A stretch of DNA of 64,000 nt. It comes from Planctomycetaceae bacterium (GTDB taxonomy: Bacteria > Planctomycetota > Planctomycetia > Planctomycetales > Planctomycetaceae). Each line of letters starts with the position of its first letter. The stretch's first letter is position 1. The notes beneath the pieces were generated by a model that did no database searches, was not told the origin of the DNA, and saw only the letters and a list, made by a program, of their open reading frames with translations. The stretch is from contig JAKFVC010000078.1 of NCBI GenBank assembly GCA_021732415.1, positions 33,395-97,394 of the forward strand, written 5' to 3'. Of this stretch, positions 36,429-45,009 are shown one piece after another. The position numbers and the translations under genes were made by a program.

Positions 36429-37259
36429 GTGACAGCATCCGACTTCTTAAGCAGACTGCTCGTGATGACGGCAGCCCTGCTGACTCTTACGGCACGTCCG
36501 CCCTGTTTCGCCGAAGATCAACCGCCGCCGCCGAGCGTCCCGTCGCAGAATATTGAACCCGCTTCGTTAGATTCGATAACGTCTCAGCCGCCGGTCAAAT
36601 CTCAGATCGCGCCAGGGCCACCGCCGGTCTATCCTCAAGATCCGCGCGTCCTGTTCATTACCGCGCCCGATTGTGAACAATGCTTCCGGGACCTGATCAA
36701 GCTGCGTCGACCGGGGGGGGATTTTGATGCCATGCGGTCTCGCGGGTGGCGAATCGGGGTCGGGCACCACAACCATGTCCAAATTATCGATCGTGACGAA
36801 GTTTCCGAGCTCGTGAAAGAAGCCAACATCCGCGAGTTTCCCGCGGTCGTCGGCATCAGCGAAGGCAAAGTCATTCGCGGATTCAAAAGCGGCTGCACGA
36901 CGCCCCTCGATGCCTGGACGCTGGGCTGGCTCTTGAACGGCAAGAACGAGCGGCCCGCCGGCTGGGTCTCCGAACCGGCGCGCGTCGAATCAACCGGCAG
37001 CTATCGCCTGCGCGGTAACCACTGGTCGGTGGATGGAGACTGGAATCCGGGACGTCCAGTCGTCCTGGCTCATCTCCGCAGCCCGAATCATGGTTACCAG
37101 GTGGCGGCCAACTACAAACTCGAAAGCTGGTCGTACGAGGAACTTCGCTCACTTCACGACGATCTGCATGAACGTGAAATGGCGATGTATCCCGCGGCTC
37201 GAGCTCCCTCCGGTAGTGGCGGCGCGGACAATTTTAGTGCCGGTCGGAAGCTCAAGTGA
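36429..37259 (+). CDS. Secreted thioredoxin-fold protein with CEQC motif
   Basis: 276 aa from a GTG at 36429; an ATG at 36465 is an alternative. A signal peptide covers about 1-28. A Pro-rich linker (31-70) precedes a thioredoxin-like domain beginning VLFITAPDCEQCFRDLIKL with C82 and C85, the place of the redox CxxC. The C-terminal 90 residues (GSYRLRGNHWSVDGDWNPGR onward) look planctomycete-specific. It may act as an envelope disulfide reductase or isomerase or only keep the fold. No operon partner is obvious. Confidence 0.65.
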   Translation: MTASDFLSRLLVMTAALLTLTARPPCFAEDQPPPPSVPSQNIEPASLDSITSQPPVKSQIAPGPPPVYPQDPRVLFITAPDCEQCFRDLIKLRRPGGDFDAMRSRGWRIGVGHHNHVQIIDRDEVSELVKEANIREFPAVVGISEGKVIRGFKSGCTTPLDAWTLGWLLNGKNERPAGWVSEPARVESTGSYRLRGNHWSVDGDWNPGRPVVLAHLRSPNHGYQVAANYKLESWSYEELRSLHDDLHEREMAMYPAARAPSGSGGADNFSAGRKLK

Positions 37260-37558
37260 GCCCACACAGGCTGTCGTCGGACGGGCATTCTATTTCGACG
37301 TTGCATTTGGGCAGCAAATCGTCAGAGGTCATTCTCCCGTCGCCGCGCCGAAATTCTCGTGAAAACCCTGAAAGTTTCGGTTCTTTCCGGTTGGCCTGTC
37401 GACTCCCTTGGGTCAATAATTCAAACGTCTTGTCGGCGACTATCAACAACCGTTCCGACAAGCGTGTTCATCCTGTCCGGCACCTTTGTTGTGGCAGATC
37501 CGTACAAATTCGAGCGACACCGCGGCCTCTTGCGGAGTTATCGAATCCAGGAGTCGTT
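37260..37558. other. Non-coding leader upstream of the methyltransferase
   Basis: The downstream frame is open through this region, but it shows no protein-like composition. A small hairpin (CTTGTCGG/CCGACAAG, about 37429-37461) is the only structure seen. Confidence 0.4.
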
Positions 37559-38362
37559 ATGGTCGTATCCTCAGCACCTACTCGTGAGACCGCACAAGAA
37601 ATCATCAACGGCAACCTGTATCGTGAAGTCGATCTGGTACAGACGTACGCACCGACCAGGCTCCATCCATCAGAATCAACCGCTTTGGTGCGGTATCGCG
37701 ATGACATTCACGGTCGGCGAGTGTTAGATCTGGGCTGCGGTGCGGGGCGGCTGGCGACTTACCTGCGGCCGCTGGTCGAGAAGTATGTCGGATTGGATGT
37801 CTCGGCCCATATGGTGAAATACTGCGAGGATCACTTCCCCGGACTCGAATTCATTGAAGGCGACATGCGGTCGCTGACCCCTTTCGATGATGGTGCATTC
37901 GATTCGGTGTTTGCTGTGGCGAATCTGTTCGATGCCGTTTCCCACGAGGAGCGTTTGCAAGTGCTGGCCGAAGTGCGGAGAGTCTTGGCACCAGGTGGTC
38001 TGCTGGTGTTCTCGGCCCACAATCGCAACTATTCTCAAGCGGGTACTGGGCCGAAACTCAAATTGACTCGGAATCCGATCAGCCAACTGCGAATCCTCAT
38101 CGACTACTGGGAAGCCAGTGCGAATCACCGTCGGATCAAACCGTTTCACCGCAACGAAACGGATTACGCCTTGTTGAACGATTCCGGCAACAACTATCAC
38201 ACGTTGCATTATTACATCAATCGGGACGTCCAAACTCGGCAACTGGAGAGTGCGGGCTTTGAACCGATCGAGTGCCTGGGAGATTGGGGAGATACCCTGG
38301 GGGCTAATAGCCGCGATGAAGCGTACTCATCAATTATGTACGTGGCGCGGCGTGACTATTAA
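37559..38362 (+). CDS. SAM-dependent methyltransferase (class I)
   Basis: 267 aa from the ATG at 37559, with AGGAG at 37549-37553; the frame extends upstream to 37256 but without support. Motif I is VLDLGCGAGRLATYL, then VGLDVSAHMVKYC, and FDSVFAVANLFDAVSHEER. It ends 580 bp upstream of the carrier-protein operon on the same strand, so a link to that pathway is possible but not shown. A hairpin follows at 38405-38430. Substrate unknown. Confidence 0.85.
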   Translation: MVVSSAPTRETAQEIINGNLYREVDLVQTYAPTRLHPSESTALVRYRDDIHGRRVLDLGCGAGRLATYLRPLVEKYVGLDVSAHMVKYCEDHFPGLEFIEGDMRSLTPFDDGAFDSVFAVANLFDAVSHEERLQVLAEVRRVLAPGGLLVFSAHNRNYSQAGTGPKLKLTRNPISQLRILIDYWEASANHRRIKPFHRNETDYALLNDSGNNYHTLHYYINRDVQTRQLESAGFEPIECLGDWGDTLGANSRDEAYSSIMYVARRDY

Positions 38363-38404
38363 GCCCCGGTGACATCGGTCCTGGCGACCAATGTGATCAG
38401 ATTC

Positions 38405-38430
38405 GCTGAAGTTCGGGCAGGAACTTCGGC
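38405..38430 (+). terminator. Hairpin after the methyltransferase gene
   Basis: A 10-bp stem (GCTGAAGTTC with GAACTTCGGC, one G-T) and a 6-nt loop, 42 bp past the stop. No T-tract. If it terminates, the carrier-protein operon is transcribed separately. Confidence 0.4.
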
Positions 38431-38945
38431 GCAGGTCTTCCACGATTGTGTCTGATCGTCAGGTCGTTCTCAATTCGGAGAGATGCCTTGCCCCATCGCG
38501 AAACAGGGCCGGTTAATTGACCGAAGGCCTTGTTCTGCCATGGAGTTTCGTCCGGTACTGATTCCCGATCCACTCAATAATCGGGATCAGAAAAAAATGT
38601 GAACATTTTCCTTCACATGTGCCGGGCGTGACCTAGACTTCGATGATGTCGCGAAAAGCAGACGTCGGCCTGCGGGCCTCTAGGCAGAGTGGTGGCAGCA
38701 TTCTTAGGACAGTAGTCAGCGGGGGGCACCGTCTGAACGGGCATCTGCTGGCGTGAGTTCTGATGAAAACAGCCCACGCTGCGCTCTGGGCCGCACTCCG
38801 CGAATCTGGAGAGCAGTGCGCGACAGCGTGGTTGAGCCTTCCGCAGACGGTGGCCGGCTGGCGCGGATGTAGCAATTACACCGCCGGCATCTCTGACTTG
38901 CTGATTTAGCTGATTTATAAGAATTGAAATCTGGAGCCTGAAATC
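38431..38945. other. Upstream region of the carrier-protein operon
   Basis: No convincing gene in 515 bp. Two inverted repeats, CTGATTCCCGAT/ATCGGGATCAG (38558-38590) and ATGTGAA/TTCACAT (about 38597-38618), might be operators or part of a leader; no riboswitch class recognised. Confidence 0.4.
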
Positions 38946-39212
38946 GTGAGTGATACCCCAGTGAAAACGTTAAGCGACACCCAAGCCATTCGTGAAGTTC
39001 TCGCCCAGCACGGACGGTTGTCAGTCGACGTTCATAGCCTGGATGAGGATAGCGACCTCTATAACGCGGGTCTGACTTCACTGGCCACCGTGGGCATCAT
39101 GCTGGCTCTGGAAGATCGTTTTGATATCGAATTTCCCGAATCCAAGTTGAGCCGGGTGACCTTTCGCAGCGTGGCGACGATTGCGGAAGCGGTCTCCGAA
39201 ATCGCTGGCTAG
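38946..39212 (+). CDS. Acyl/aminoacyl carrier protein
   Basis: 88 aa, GTG start at 38946. A typical four-helix carrier protein. The phosphopantetheine attachment site is S45 in AGLTSLATVGIML; the usual Asp-Ser-Leu is Thr-Ser-Leu here, a variant seen in carrier proteins outside fatty acid synthesis. Acidic overall, with EDSDLYNAG before the site. It heads the operon and is the likely partner of the amino acid:[carrier protein] ligase three genes on. A separate housekeeping AcpP must exist elsewhere, since no fab genes are nearby. Confidence 0.9.
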   Translation: MSDTPVKTLSDTQAIREVLAQHGRLSVDVHSLDEDSDLYNAGLTSLATVGIMLALEDRFDIEFPESKLSRVTFRSVATIAEAVSEIAG

Positions 39213-39309
39213 AAAATGAGCCGGCGAGCTCCGTCCTGTTAGGGCGATGTCTGTCCAATAGAACGTGCGTCATTAATGCGCCTTTATCCCCCTAAAGCCT
39301 GACAAAACT

Positions 39310-40509
39310 ATGATCACTCCTGTCATCGAAGTGACCGAAGAAACGGTGCTGAATTGCGATGATCTGCTGAAGCAGGTCCACGCAATCGGTAAGGACGTTC
39401 TCGCGGAAAATGCGGCTGATGTCGATCGCGACGCCCGCTTCCCTGCCGAGGCGATGGCGGCACTGGCCCAGGCCAAGTTGCTGAGTGCCTACGTTCCGGC
39501 TGAGTATGGTGGAATGGGGCTGAACATTCTGCAGATCGCCAAGATCTGTGAAGCTCTCGGCCAGTACTGCGGTTCGTCGGCGATGATCTACGCCATGCAT
39601 TGCATTCAAGTGGCCTGCGTGGTCCATCACGCCCAGGACTCGGCTTACTTCCGCCAGTACTTGCGACGCCTGGTCGAAGAACAACGCCTGATGGCGTCAG
39701 CTACAACCGAAATCGGAACTGGCGGCGACCTCACTTCCAGCATCTGTGCCGTCGAAATGGAAATGGATGCATTTACATTAACCAAGAAGGCACCGGTCAT
39801 CTCGTACGGCGAGTATGCCGACGACATCCTGGTGACCTGCCGTCGTTCCGCTGACGCACAGGCCAGTGATCAAGTCCAGGTCCTGGTGCGACGCGGCGAA
39901 TATCAAGCCGAACCGCTGTCGACTTGGGATACGATGGGCTTTCGCGGCACCTGCAGTTCAGGATTTACGCTGACCGCCATTGGTGCCGCCGACCAAGTCC
40001 TGCCGACACCGTTTAGCGAAATCTTGTCCCAGACAATGCATCCGTACTCACATATTGTGTGGGGAGCTTTGTGGTCAGGGATTGCCGCTGATGCCGTCAA
40101 TCGAGCCCGTGCGTTTGTGCGGGCCGAAGCCCGCAAAACACCGGGCGAAACGCCGATCTGTGCGATTCGCCTCGCGGAAGTCGACCAAGTTCTACAGGAG
40201 ATGCGGCATAACGTCCTCTGCCTGACTCGCGAATATCAGGACCTGCTCAATGCTGGTTGTCCCGACCTGTTCCACGGCTTCGGGTTCTCGATTCGCACGA
40301 ATAATCTCAAGGTCTCCTGCTCGCAGCGGATTGTGCAGATCGTGGGGGGGGCCTTGTTGATCTGTGGTATTTCGGGCTATCGCAACGATTCGAAGTTTAG
40401 TCTCTCACGGCATCTGCGCGATTCTTATGGCGCGGCACTGATGGTGAATAACGATCGCATCACAAAACTTAACGCCACTATGCTGATGGCACATAAGGAA
40501 GGGTTCTAA
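39310..40509 (+). CDS. Acyl-CoA dehydrogenase-like flavoprotein
   Basis: 399 aa. The N-terminal helical domain (AKLLSAYVPAEYGGMG) is followed by the FAD-binding beta domain (TEIGTGGDLTSS, ITLTKKAPVIS-like region, WDTMGFRGTCSSGFTLT) and the C-terminal helical bundle (NDSKFSLSRHLRDSYGAALM). Members oxidise acyl-CoA or acyl-carrier-protein thioesters at the alpha-beta position. Next to a carrier protein and a ligase, the substrate could be an aminoacyl or acyl group on the carrier; that is inference. It ends 2 bp before the ligase start. Confidence 0.9.
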   Translation: MITPVIEVTEETVLNCDDLLKQVHAIGKDVLAENAADVDRDARFPAEAMAALAQAKLLSAYVPAEYGGMGLNILQIAKICEALGQYCGSSAMIYAMHCIQVACVVHHAQDSAYFRQYLRRLVEEQRLMASATTEIGTGGDLTSSICAVEMEMDAFTLTKKAPVISYGEYADDILVTCRRSADAQASDQVQVLVRRGEYQAEPLSTWDTMGFRGTCSSGFTLTAIGAADQVLPTPFSEILSQTMHPYSHIVWGALWSGIAADAVNRARAFVRAEARKTPGETPICAIRLAEVDQVLQEMRHNVLCLTREYQDLLNAGCPDLFHGFGFSIRTNNLKVSCSQRIVQIVGGALLICGISGYRNDSKFSLSRHLRDSYGAALMVNNDRITKLNATMLMAHKEGF

Positions 40510-40511
40510 TC

Positions 40512-41438
40512 ATGTGTATTGCAACCACAAACATTACCGAAGCGTGGCGCGATTGTCAGGCACAGTTGCTGGAAGCCGGCTTGCTGGTGTCGCTGGGAGT
40601 TCCCGGTGTCTACGGCCATGCGGGTGCTTTCGAGGGCGTGATTGAAAACTTCGAAGCCTATGTGACTAAGCGAGCCAAGCCGCTGAACGCCGAAGTGATT
40701 CGCTTCCCGGCGATCTTCAGCCGCAAGAACTATTTGAAGACGACGCATATTGAATCGTTCCCCGATCTGATGGGCTCGGTTCATAGTTTTACGGGCAATG
40801 AACAAGATCACGTGAAGATGTTGCAGAAGCGAGCCGCCGGTGAGGATTGGACGAAAGATCTGAATCCGACCGAGGTGATGCTGACTCCCGCCGCGTGCTA
40901 TCCGCTCTATCCGACTGCCACTGGCATGTTGCCCGAAGGTGGACGGCTGGTTGACTTGCGGTCGTTTGTTTTCCGTCACGAACCGTCGATCGACCCGGCT
41001 CGTATGCAGATCTTCCGTCAGCGCGAATTCGTCCGCCTGGGTACTGCTGAGCAAGCGATCGAACATCGCGACTACTGGTTGGATCTCGGCCAGGAAATCT
41101 TGTTCTCTGTTGGCTTGGAAGTGGAATGCGTCATCGCCAATGACCCGTTCTTCGGCCGCGGTGGCAAGATGATGGCGGCGACTCAGAAAGAGCAGAACCT
41201 CAAATATGAATTGGTCCATGCAGTCGCCACCGACGAGCGACCCACGGCGATTACGTCGTGCAACTGTCACCTGGACCACTTCGGACACACGTTTGGCATC
41301 CACACTGCGGATGGCGAATTTGCCCACACGGCGTGCATTGGATTCGGCCTCGAGCGAATCGCTTTGGCCCTGTTCATGAAGCACGGTTTCAACACCGACA
41401 AATGGCCTTCTGATGTGAAGAATATCCTCGCATTATGA
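40512..41438 (+). CDS. Amino acid:[carrier protein] ligase (SerRS-like)
   Basis: 308 aa, about the length of the characterised Bradyrhizobium enzymes. It is a class II aminoacyl-tRNA synthetase catalytic core without a tRNA-binding arm. Motif 2 is SFVFRHEPSIDPARMQIFRQREF (R155, E157) in two parts, and motif 3 is GFGLERIALALF with R282. C129 and C275 sit where archaeal-type SerRS keeps zinc-binding cysteines. By family knowledge it activates glycine or alanine with ATP and loads it on the phosphopantetheine of a carrier protein. Its stop overlaps the next start (ATGA). Confidence 0.9.
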   Translation: MCIATTNITEAWRDCQAQLLEAGLLVSLGVPGVYGHAGAFEGVIENFEAYVTKRAKPLNAEVIRFPAIFSRKNYLKTTHIESFPDLMGSVHSFTGNEQDHVKMLQKRAAGEDWTKDLNPTEVMLTPAACYPLYPTATGMLPEGGRLVDLRSFVFRHEPSIDPARMQIFRQREFVRLGTAEQAIEHRDYWLDLGQEILFSVGLEVECVIANDPFFGRGGKMMAATQKEQNLKYELVHAVATDERPTAITSCNCHLDHFGHTFGIHTADGEFAHTACIGFGLERIALALFMKHGFNTDKWPSDVKNILAL

Positions 41439-42412
41439 CCACGAAGCACGTGTTTCTCGCGGATCCAGAAAGCTATCAGCGGCATCTGATCCATACCAGG
41501 GAACGCGATTGGGCCGAAACGAATTGCTATGTGGACGTGTTGATTGAACTGCTGCACGGCTGGGGATTCGAACCCATTGCCGCGCTGCCGTTCAGTCTGG
41601 CAATCGATTTCGAAGGGGACCAATGGACGTTCTTCAAGTTCCCGCATACTGATCTGCGCGAACTCTTCGGACTCGACATCCAGGAACTGGCTGTCTGGCG
41701 TCCGTTGGTCGCGCACATCGAAGAACAAGTGGGTCTGGGGCGTCCGGTCCTTGTCGAATTGGATTCATACTATCTCCCTGATACCGCCGGAACGGCGTAT
41801 CAGCGCGAGCACGTGAAGTCGACCGTCGCGATCATCGATATCGATGTTGCAGCGCAACGTGTCGGCTATTTTCACGGTCAAGGTTTTTATCATCTCAGCG
41901 GCGACGATTTCTCCAAGGTATTCCGCATCACTGGACCCAACGGTCCTGAGATGCTGCCGCCCTACTTCGAGTTCGTCAAGCGGCGTACAAACGGTGCATT
42001 GACAGGACAAGAGCTCGTCGACAAATCGTTGAGCTTGCTGCGTCGGCAACTTGATAGTCTTCCGGAAGCGAATCCATTTGAAAAATTCAAGCTGCGATTT
42101 GCGGCCGATCTCGATTGGCTGTCGCAAGCTCCACTGGAAGTCTTCCATCAATATTCGTTTGCCACATTGCGACAGTTTGGTGCGTGCTATGAGATCGCGG
42201 CCACTTATCTGCGATGGTTGCAGGCGCATGAGGTCGCGGGTCTCGAAGAACCCGCAGCCGCGTTCGCAAAGCTGTCGACCAGCGGCAAGTCGATGCAGTT
42301 TCAACTTGCACGATCGATGATGCGCAAGAAGCCGCTCGATTTAGCACCTGTTGACGACATGGCGGCCGTGTGGAGTTCCGCGATGGACCATTTGAAGGCG
42401 CAGTTATTGTAA
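41435..42412 (+). CDS. DUF1839 protein, possible BtrH-like acyltransferase
   Basis: 325 aa, overlapping the ligase gene by four bases. DUF1839 is known mainly as a companion of amino acid:[carrier protein] ligases. The N-terminal 140 residues look like the papain-fold BtrH N-terminal domain: C31 in ETNCYVDVLIELL, then GRPVLVELDSYYLPDT and H126 in REHVKSTVAIIDID as a possible Cys-His pair. BtrH moves an acyl group from a carrier protein to an aminoglycoside. By analogy DUF1839 could release the aminoacyl group to an acceptor. The C-terminal half is helical. Function not proven. Confidence 0.75.
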   Translation: MTTKHVFLADPESYQRHLIHTRERDWAETNCYVDVLIELLHGWGFEPIAALPFSLAIDFEGDQWTFFKFPHTDLRELFGLDIQELAVWRPLVAHIEEQVGLGRPVLVELDSYYLPDTAGTAYQREHVKSTVAIIDIDVAAQRVGYFHGQGFYHLSGDDFSKVFRITGPNGPEMLPPYFEFVKRRTNGALTGQELVDKSLSLLRRQLDSLPEANPFEKFKLRFAADLDWLSQAPLEVFHQYSFATLRQFGACYEIAATYLRWLQAHEVAGLEEPAAAFAKLSTSGKSMQFQLARSMMRKKPLDLAPVDDMAAVWSSAMDHLKAQLL

Positions 42413-42458
42413 GCCGGAACAACAATGCCCGTCCTACGAGTCTTGAGGATTACCGTCG

Positions 42459-44996
42459 ATGCCCGACGTCTTGGACGTACCAGTCAGTCAGACCTCGAAA
42501 GAGGCCCCATTAACATTAGGGCCGTGGTCTTGCTGCGCGCATCGTCCGAATGAGATCTCGCACCCCGAGCAACTCGCCGAATCAAACTCCGATTGGCTGT
42601 CGGCCGCCGTACCTGGCACTGTCGCCTCAGCGTTAAATGTGGCCGGCCGTTGGAGCTTCGAAGAGCCGACCGACATCGATTCCGAAGACTGGTGGTACCG
42701 CACTACCTTTCAGTCGCCGAATCGCACTAATGGGCAACCGTGCCATCTGTGTTTCGATGGTCTCGCGTCATTGGCCGAAGTCTGGTTGAACGGCAAACTG
42801 CTGCTCACGACCGATAACATGTTTCGTGCTTACCGCGTCGACGTGACCGACGCATTGGAATCTCACAACGAACTGGCGATCCGGTTTCGATCCGTAACGG
42901 AAGCCTTGAAACCGAAGCGGTCACGGCCACGCTGGAAAACAAACCTCGTCGCACATCAGCAATTGCGCTGGCACCGGACGACGTTGCAAGGACGAATTCC
43001 CGGCTGGTCGCCGACTGCCCCTGCGATTGGTCCGTGGCGTGACGTCCGTCTGGAGTCCGCCGCTGTGTCTCTGCATGATCTGCATTTGCAGTCTGCGGTC
43101 GTGGGAACAACGGGAATCATCAACATCAAGGCGCGCTTGGCGTGTGTCAGTTTACCGGAGACAGTTTCGCTACGTGTTGGTGAACACACGACACTACTCG
43201 ATATTCAATTGGATGAGCACGGGATACTCATTTGCGGTGATCTGCAGATGGAGAACCCGCCTCTCTGGTGGCCTCACACGCATGGTCGTCCCGAGTTGCT
43301 GAAGTGTGAAATCGTCGTTCATGCAAACCATCACGAATACCGGCTCCCCTGCCCTGACGTCGGGTTTCGCAAGTTGGAAGTCAACGCCGACGGTCCGTTC
43401 GCTATCAGCGTCAACGGCGAAGCGATCTACTGTCGCGGTGCCTGCTGGACAGTTAGCGATCTGCTGACTCTGACGGGGAGCGAAGAATCGCTCTTCCATG
43501 ATTTGCAGTTGGCTCGCGATGCCGGCGTCAACATGCTGCGTGTCGGCGGGACGATGGTTTATGAGAGTGACCGGTTCTATCAACTGTGTGATGAATTCGG
43601 CATCCTGGTCTGGCAGGACTTCATGTTTGCCAACATGGATTATCCTGTCGATGACGCCGACTTTAAACAGAATGTGACCCAGGAAGCGACGCAACAAATA
43701 CGGCGTCTGGCAGCCCATCCTTGCGTGGCCGTGTATTGTGGCAATAGCGAGATCGAGCAACAGGCGGCGATGCTCGGCATGCCGCGGGACCTGTGGCGCA
43801 ACCATTGGTTTGGCGAGGATCTTCCCGCCTTGTGTGCAGCGAATCATCCCGGGACAGGGTATGTACATTCGACTCCCAGTGGAGGGGTGCTACCCTTTCA
43901 TGCCAACACCGGAGTCACACACTACTACGGCGTCGGAGCCTATCTGCGATCGCCAGCGGAACTGCGGCAGGCCGATGTGAAGTTCACTCCTGAGTGCCTG
44001 GGTTTCGCGAATATTCCCGATCCTCAAACCGTTGATCAAATCACCGGTGGAGCGCTGCCTGTCATCCACGATCCCAAGTGGAAACGTCGAGTGCCGCGAG
44101 ATACCGGCGCCGGGTGGGATTTCGAAGACGTTCGTGATCACTATCTTCGTGAACTCTATGGCGTCGATCCCGTGCAATTGCGCTCTTGGGATATGCCTCG
44201 TTATATAGAACTCAGCCGCACCGTTCCCGGTGAGATGATGGCTCGGACGTTTGCAGAGTGGCGCAGTAGTCACAGTCACAATCAGGGTGGTCTCGTCTGG
44301 TTCTTCAAGGACATCTGGCCAGCAGGCGGTTGGGGCGTTGTCGATTCCAATGGCACGCCGAAATCGGCCTATTACTACTTGAAGCGGTCGTGGCAGAATC
44401 GGCAGCTGACGCTGACCGATGAAGGCTTGAATGGACTTCATCTGCATCTCGTTAATGAGACGGCGGAGTCGTGTAGCGGTTTCGTGGAAGTGGTGCTCTT
44501 GAAAGAGCCGAATGTCGTCGTGGCCCGGCAGGAAGTGGCGATCGAACTTGCCGGACGCGGACGGAAAATGTTGAGTGCTGACGAAGTTCTGGGCAGCTTT
44601 TATGACGTCACCTATGCCTATCGATTTGGACCGCCGCATCACGATATCGTAATCGTGACGTGGTACGACACTGATCGACAGCTCGTCAGTGAGGCGTGCC
44701 ATTTCATTCGTCGACGTGATCCTGTTCCCGCGGCCATCGTGTTGGAAGGCTCGGCGAAAAAGATCAGTGAGACGGAGTATCAAGTCACGCTTAAAGCCGA
44801 CGGCTTTATGCATGGCGTGCGTCTGAATGCGAAGGGATTTCTGCCGGATGACAATTATTTCCACTTGTCTCCGCAGCGCTCGAAAACAGTAATCTTCCAA
44901 TCCCAAAAGACTGTGCCGTCGAGTTTCAAAGTGGATGTCGAAGCGTTGAATCTGGGCCAGCCCATCCGAATTTCTGCTCCAAGTAAGAGCGAGTAG
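42459..44996 (+). CDS. Glycoside hydrolase family 2, beta-mannosidase-like
   Basis: 845 aa. An N-terminal jelly-roll (about 20-190, WWYRTTFQSPNRT and AEVWLNGKLLLTTDNMF) is followed by an Ig-like domain and the TIM barrel. Acid/base E431 lies in YCGNSEIEQ and the likely nucleophile E512 in KFTPECLGFAN, in the spacing of beta-mannosidases. C-terminal Ig-like domains follow. There is no signal peptide, so it is cytoplasmic. In the operon it may act on a sugar acceptor or intermediate instead of dietary glycans; that is inference. It follows DUF1839 by 46 bp. Confidence 0.87.
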   Translation: MPDVLDVPVSQTSKEAPLTLGPWSCCAHRPNEISHPEQLAESNSDWLSAAVPGTVASALNVAGRWSFEEPTDIDSEDWWYRTTFQSPNRTNGQPCHLCFDGLASLAEVWLNGKLLLTTDNMFRAYRVDVTDALESHNELAIRFRSVTEALKPKRSRPRWKTNLVAHQQLRWHRTTLQGRIPGWSPTAPAIGPWRDVRLESAAVSLHDLHLQSAVVGTTGIINIKARLACVSLPETVSLRVGEHTTLLDIQLDEHGILICGDLQMENPPLWWPHTHGRPELLKCEIVVHANHHEYRLPCPDVGFRKLEVNADGPFAISVNGEAIYCRGACWTVSDLLTLTGSEESLFHDLQLARDAGVNMLRVGGTMVYESDRFYQLCDEFGILVWQDFMFANMDYPVDDADFKQNVTQEATQQIRRLAAHPCVAVYCGNSEIEQQAAMLGMPRDLWRNHWFGEDLPALCAANHPGTGYVHSTPSGGVLPFHANTGVTHYYGVGAYLRSPAELRQADVKFTPECLGFANIPDPQTVDQITGGALPVIHDPKWKRRVPRDTGAGWDFEDVRDHYLRELYGVDPVQLRSWDMPRYIELSRTVPGEMMARTFAEWRSSHSHNQGGLVWFFKDIWPAGGWGVVDSNGTPKSAYYYLKRSWQNRQLTLTDEGLNGLHLHLVNETAESCSGFVEVVLLKEPNVVVARQEVAIELAGRGRKMLSADEVLGSFYDVTYAYRFGPPHHDIVIVTWYDTDRQLVSEACHFIRRRDPVPAAIVLEGSAKKISETEYQVTLKADGFMHGVRLNAKGFLPDDNYFHLSPQRSKTVIFQSQKTVPSSFKVDVEALNLGQPIRISAPSKSE

Positions 44997-45009
44997 GCGG
45001 TAATTGCCA

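Noticed and set aside
37256..37558. Upstream extension of the second methyltransferase
   Set aside because: The ATG at 37559 has a strong AGGAG site and gives the normal family length.
38558..38597. Hairpin followed by a run of A as a terminator
   Set aside because: The A-run is on the plus strand after the stem, so it would need minus-strand transcription entering from the T side; it does not fit an intrinsic terminator for either neighbour.
43890..44906. 338-codon minus-strand frame opposite the GH2 gene
   Set aside because: Antisense shadow; the GH2 frame has both catalytic Glu motifs.
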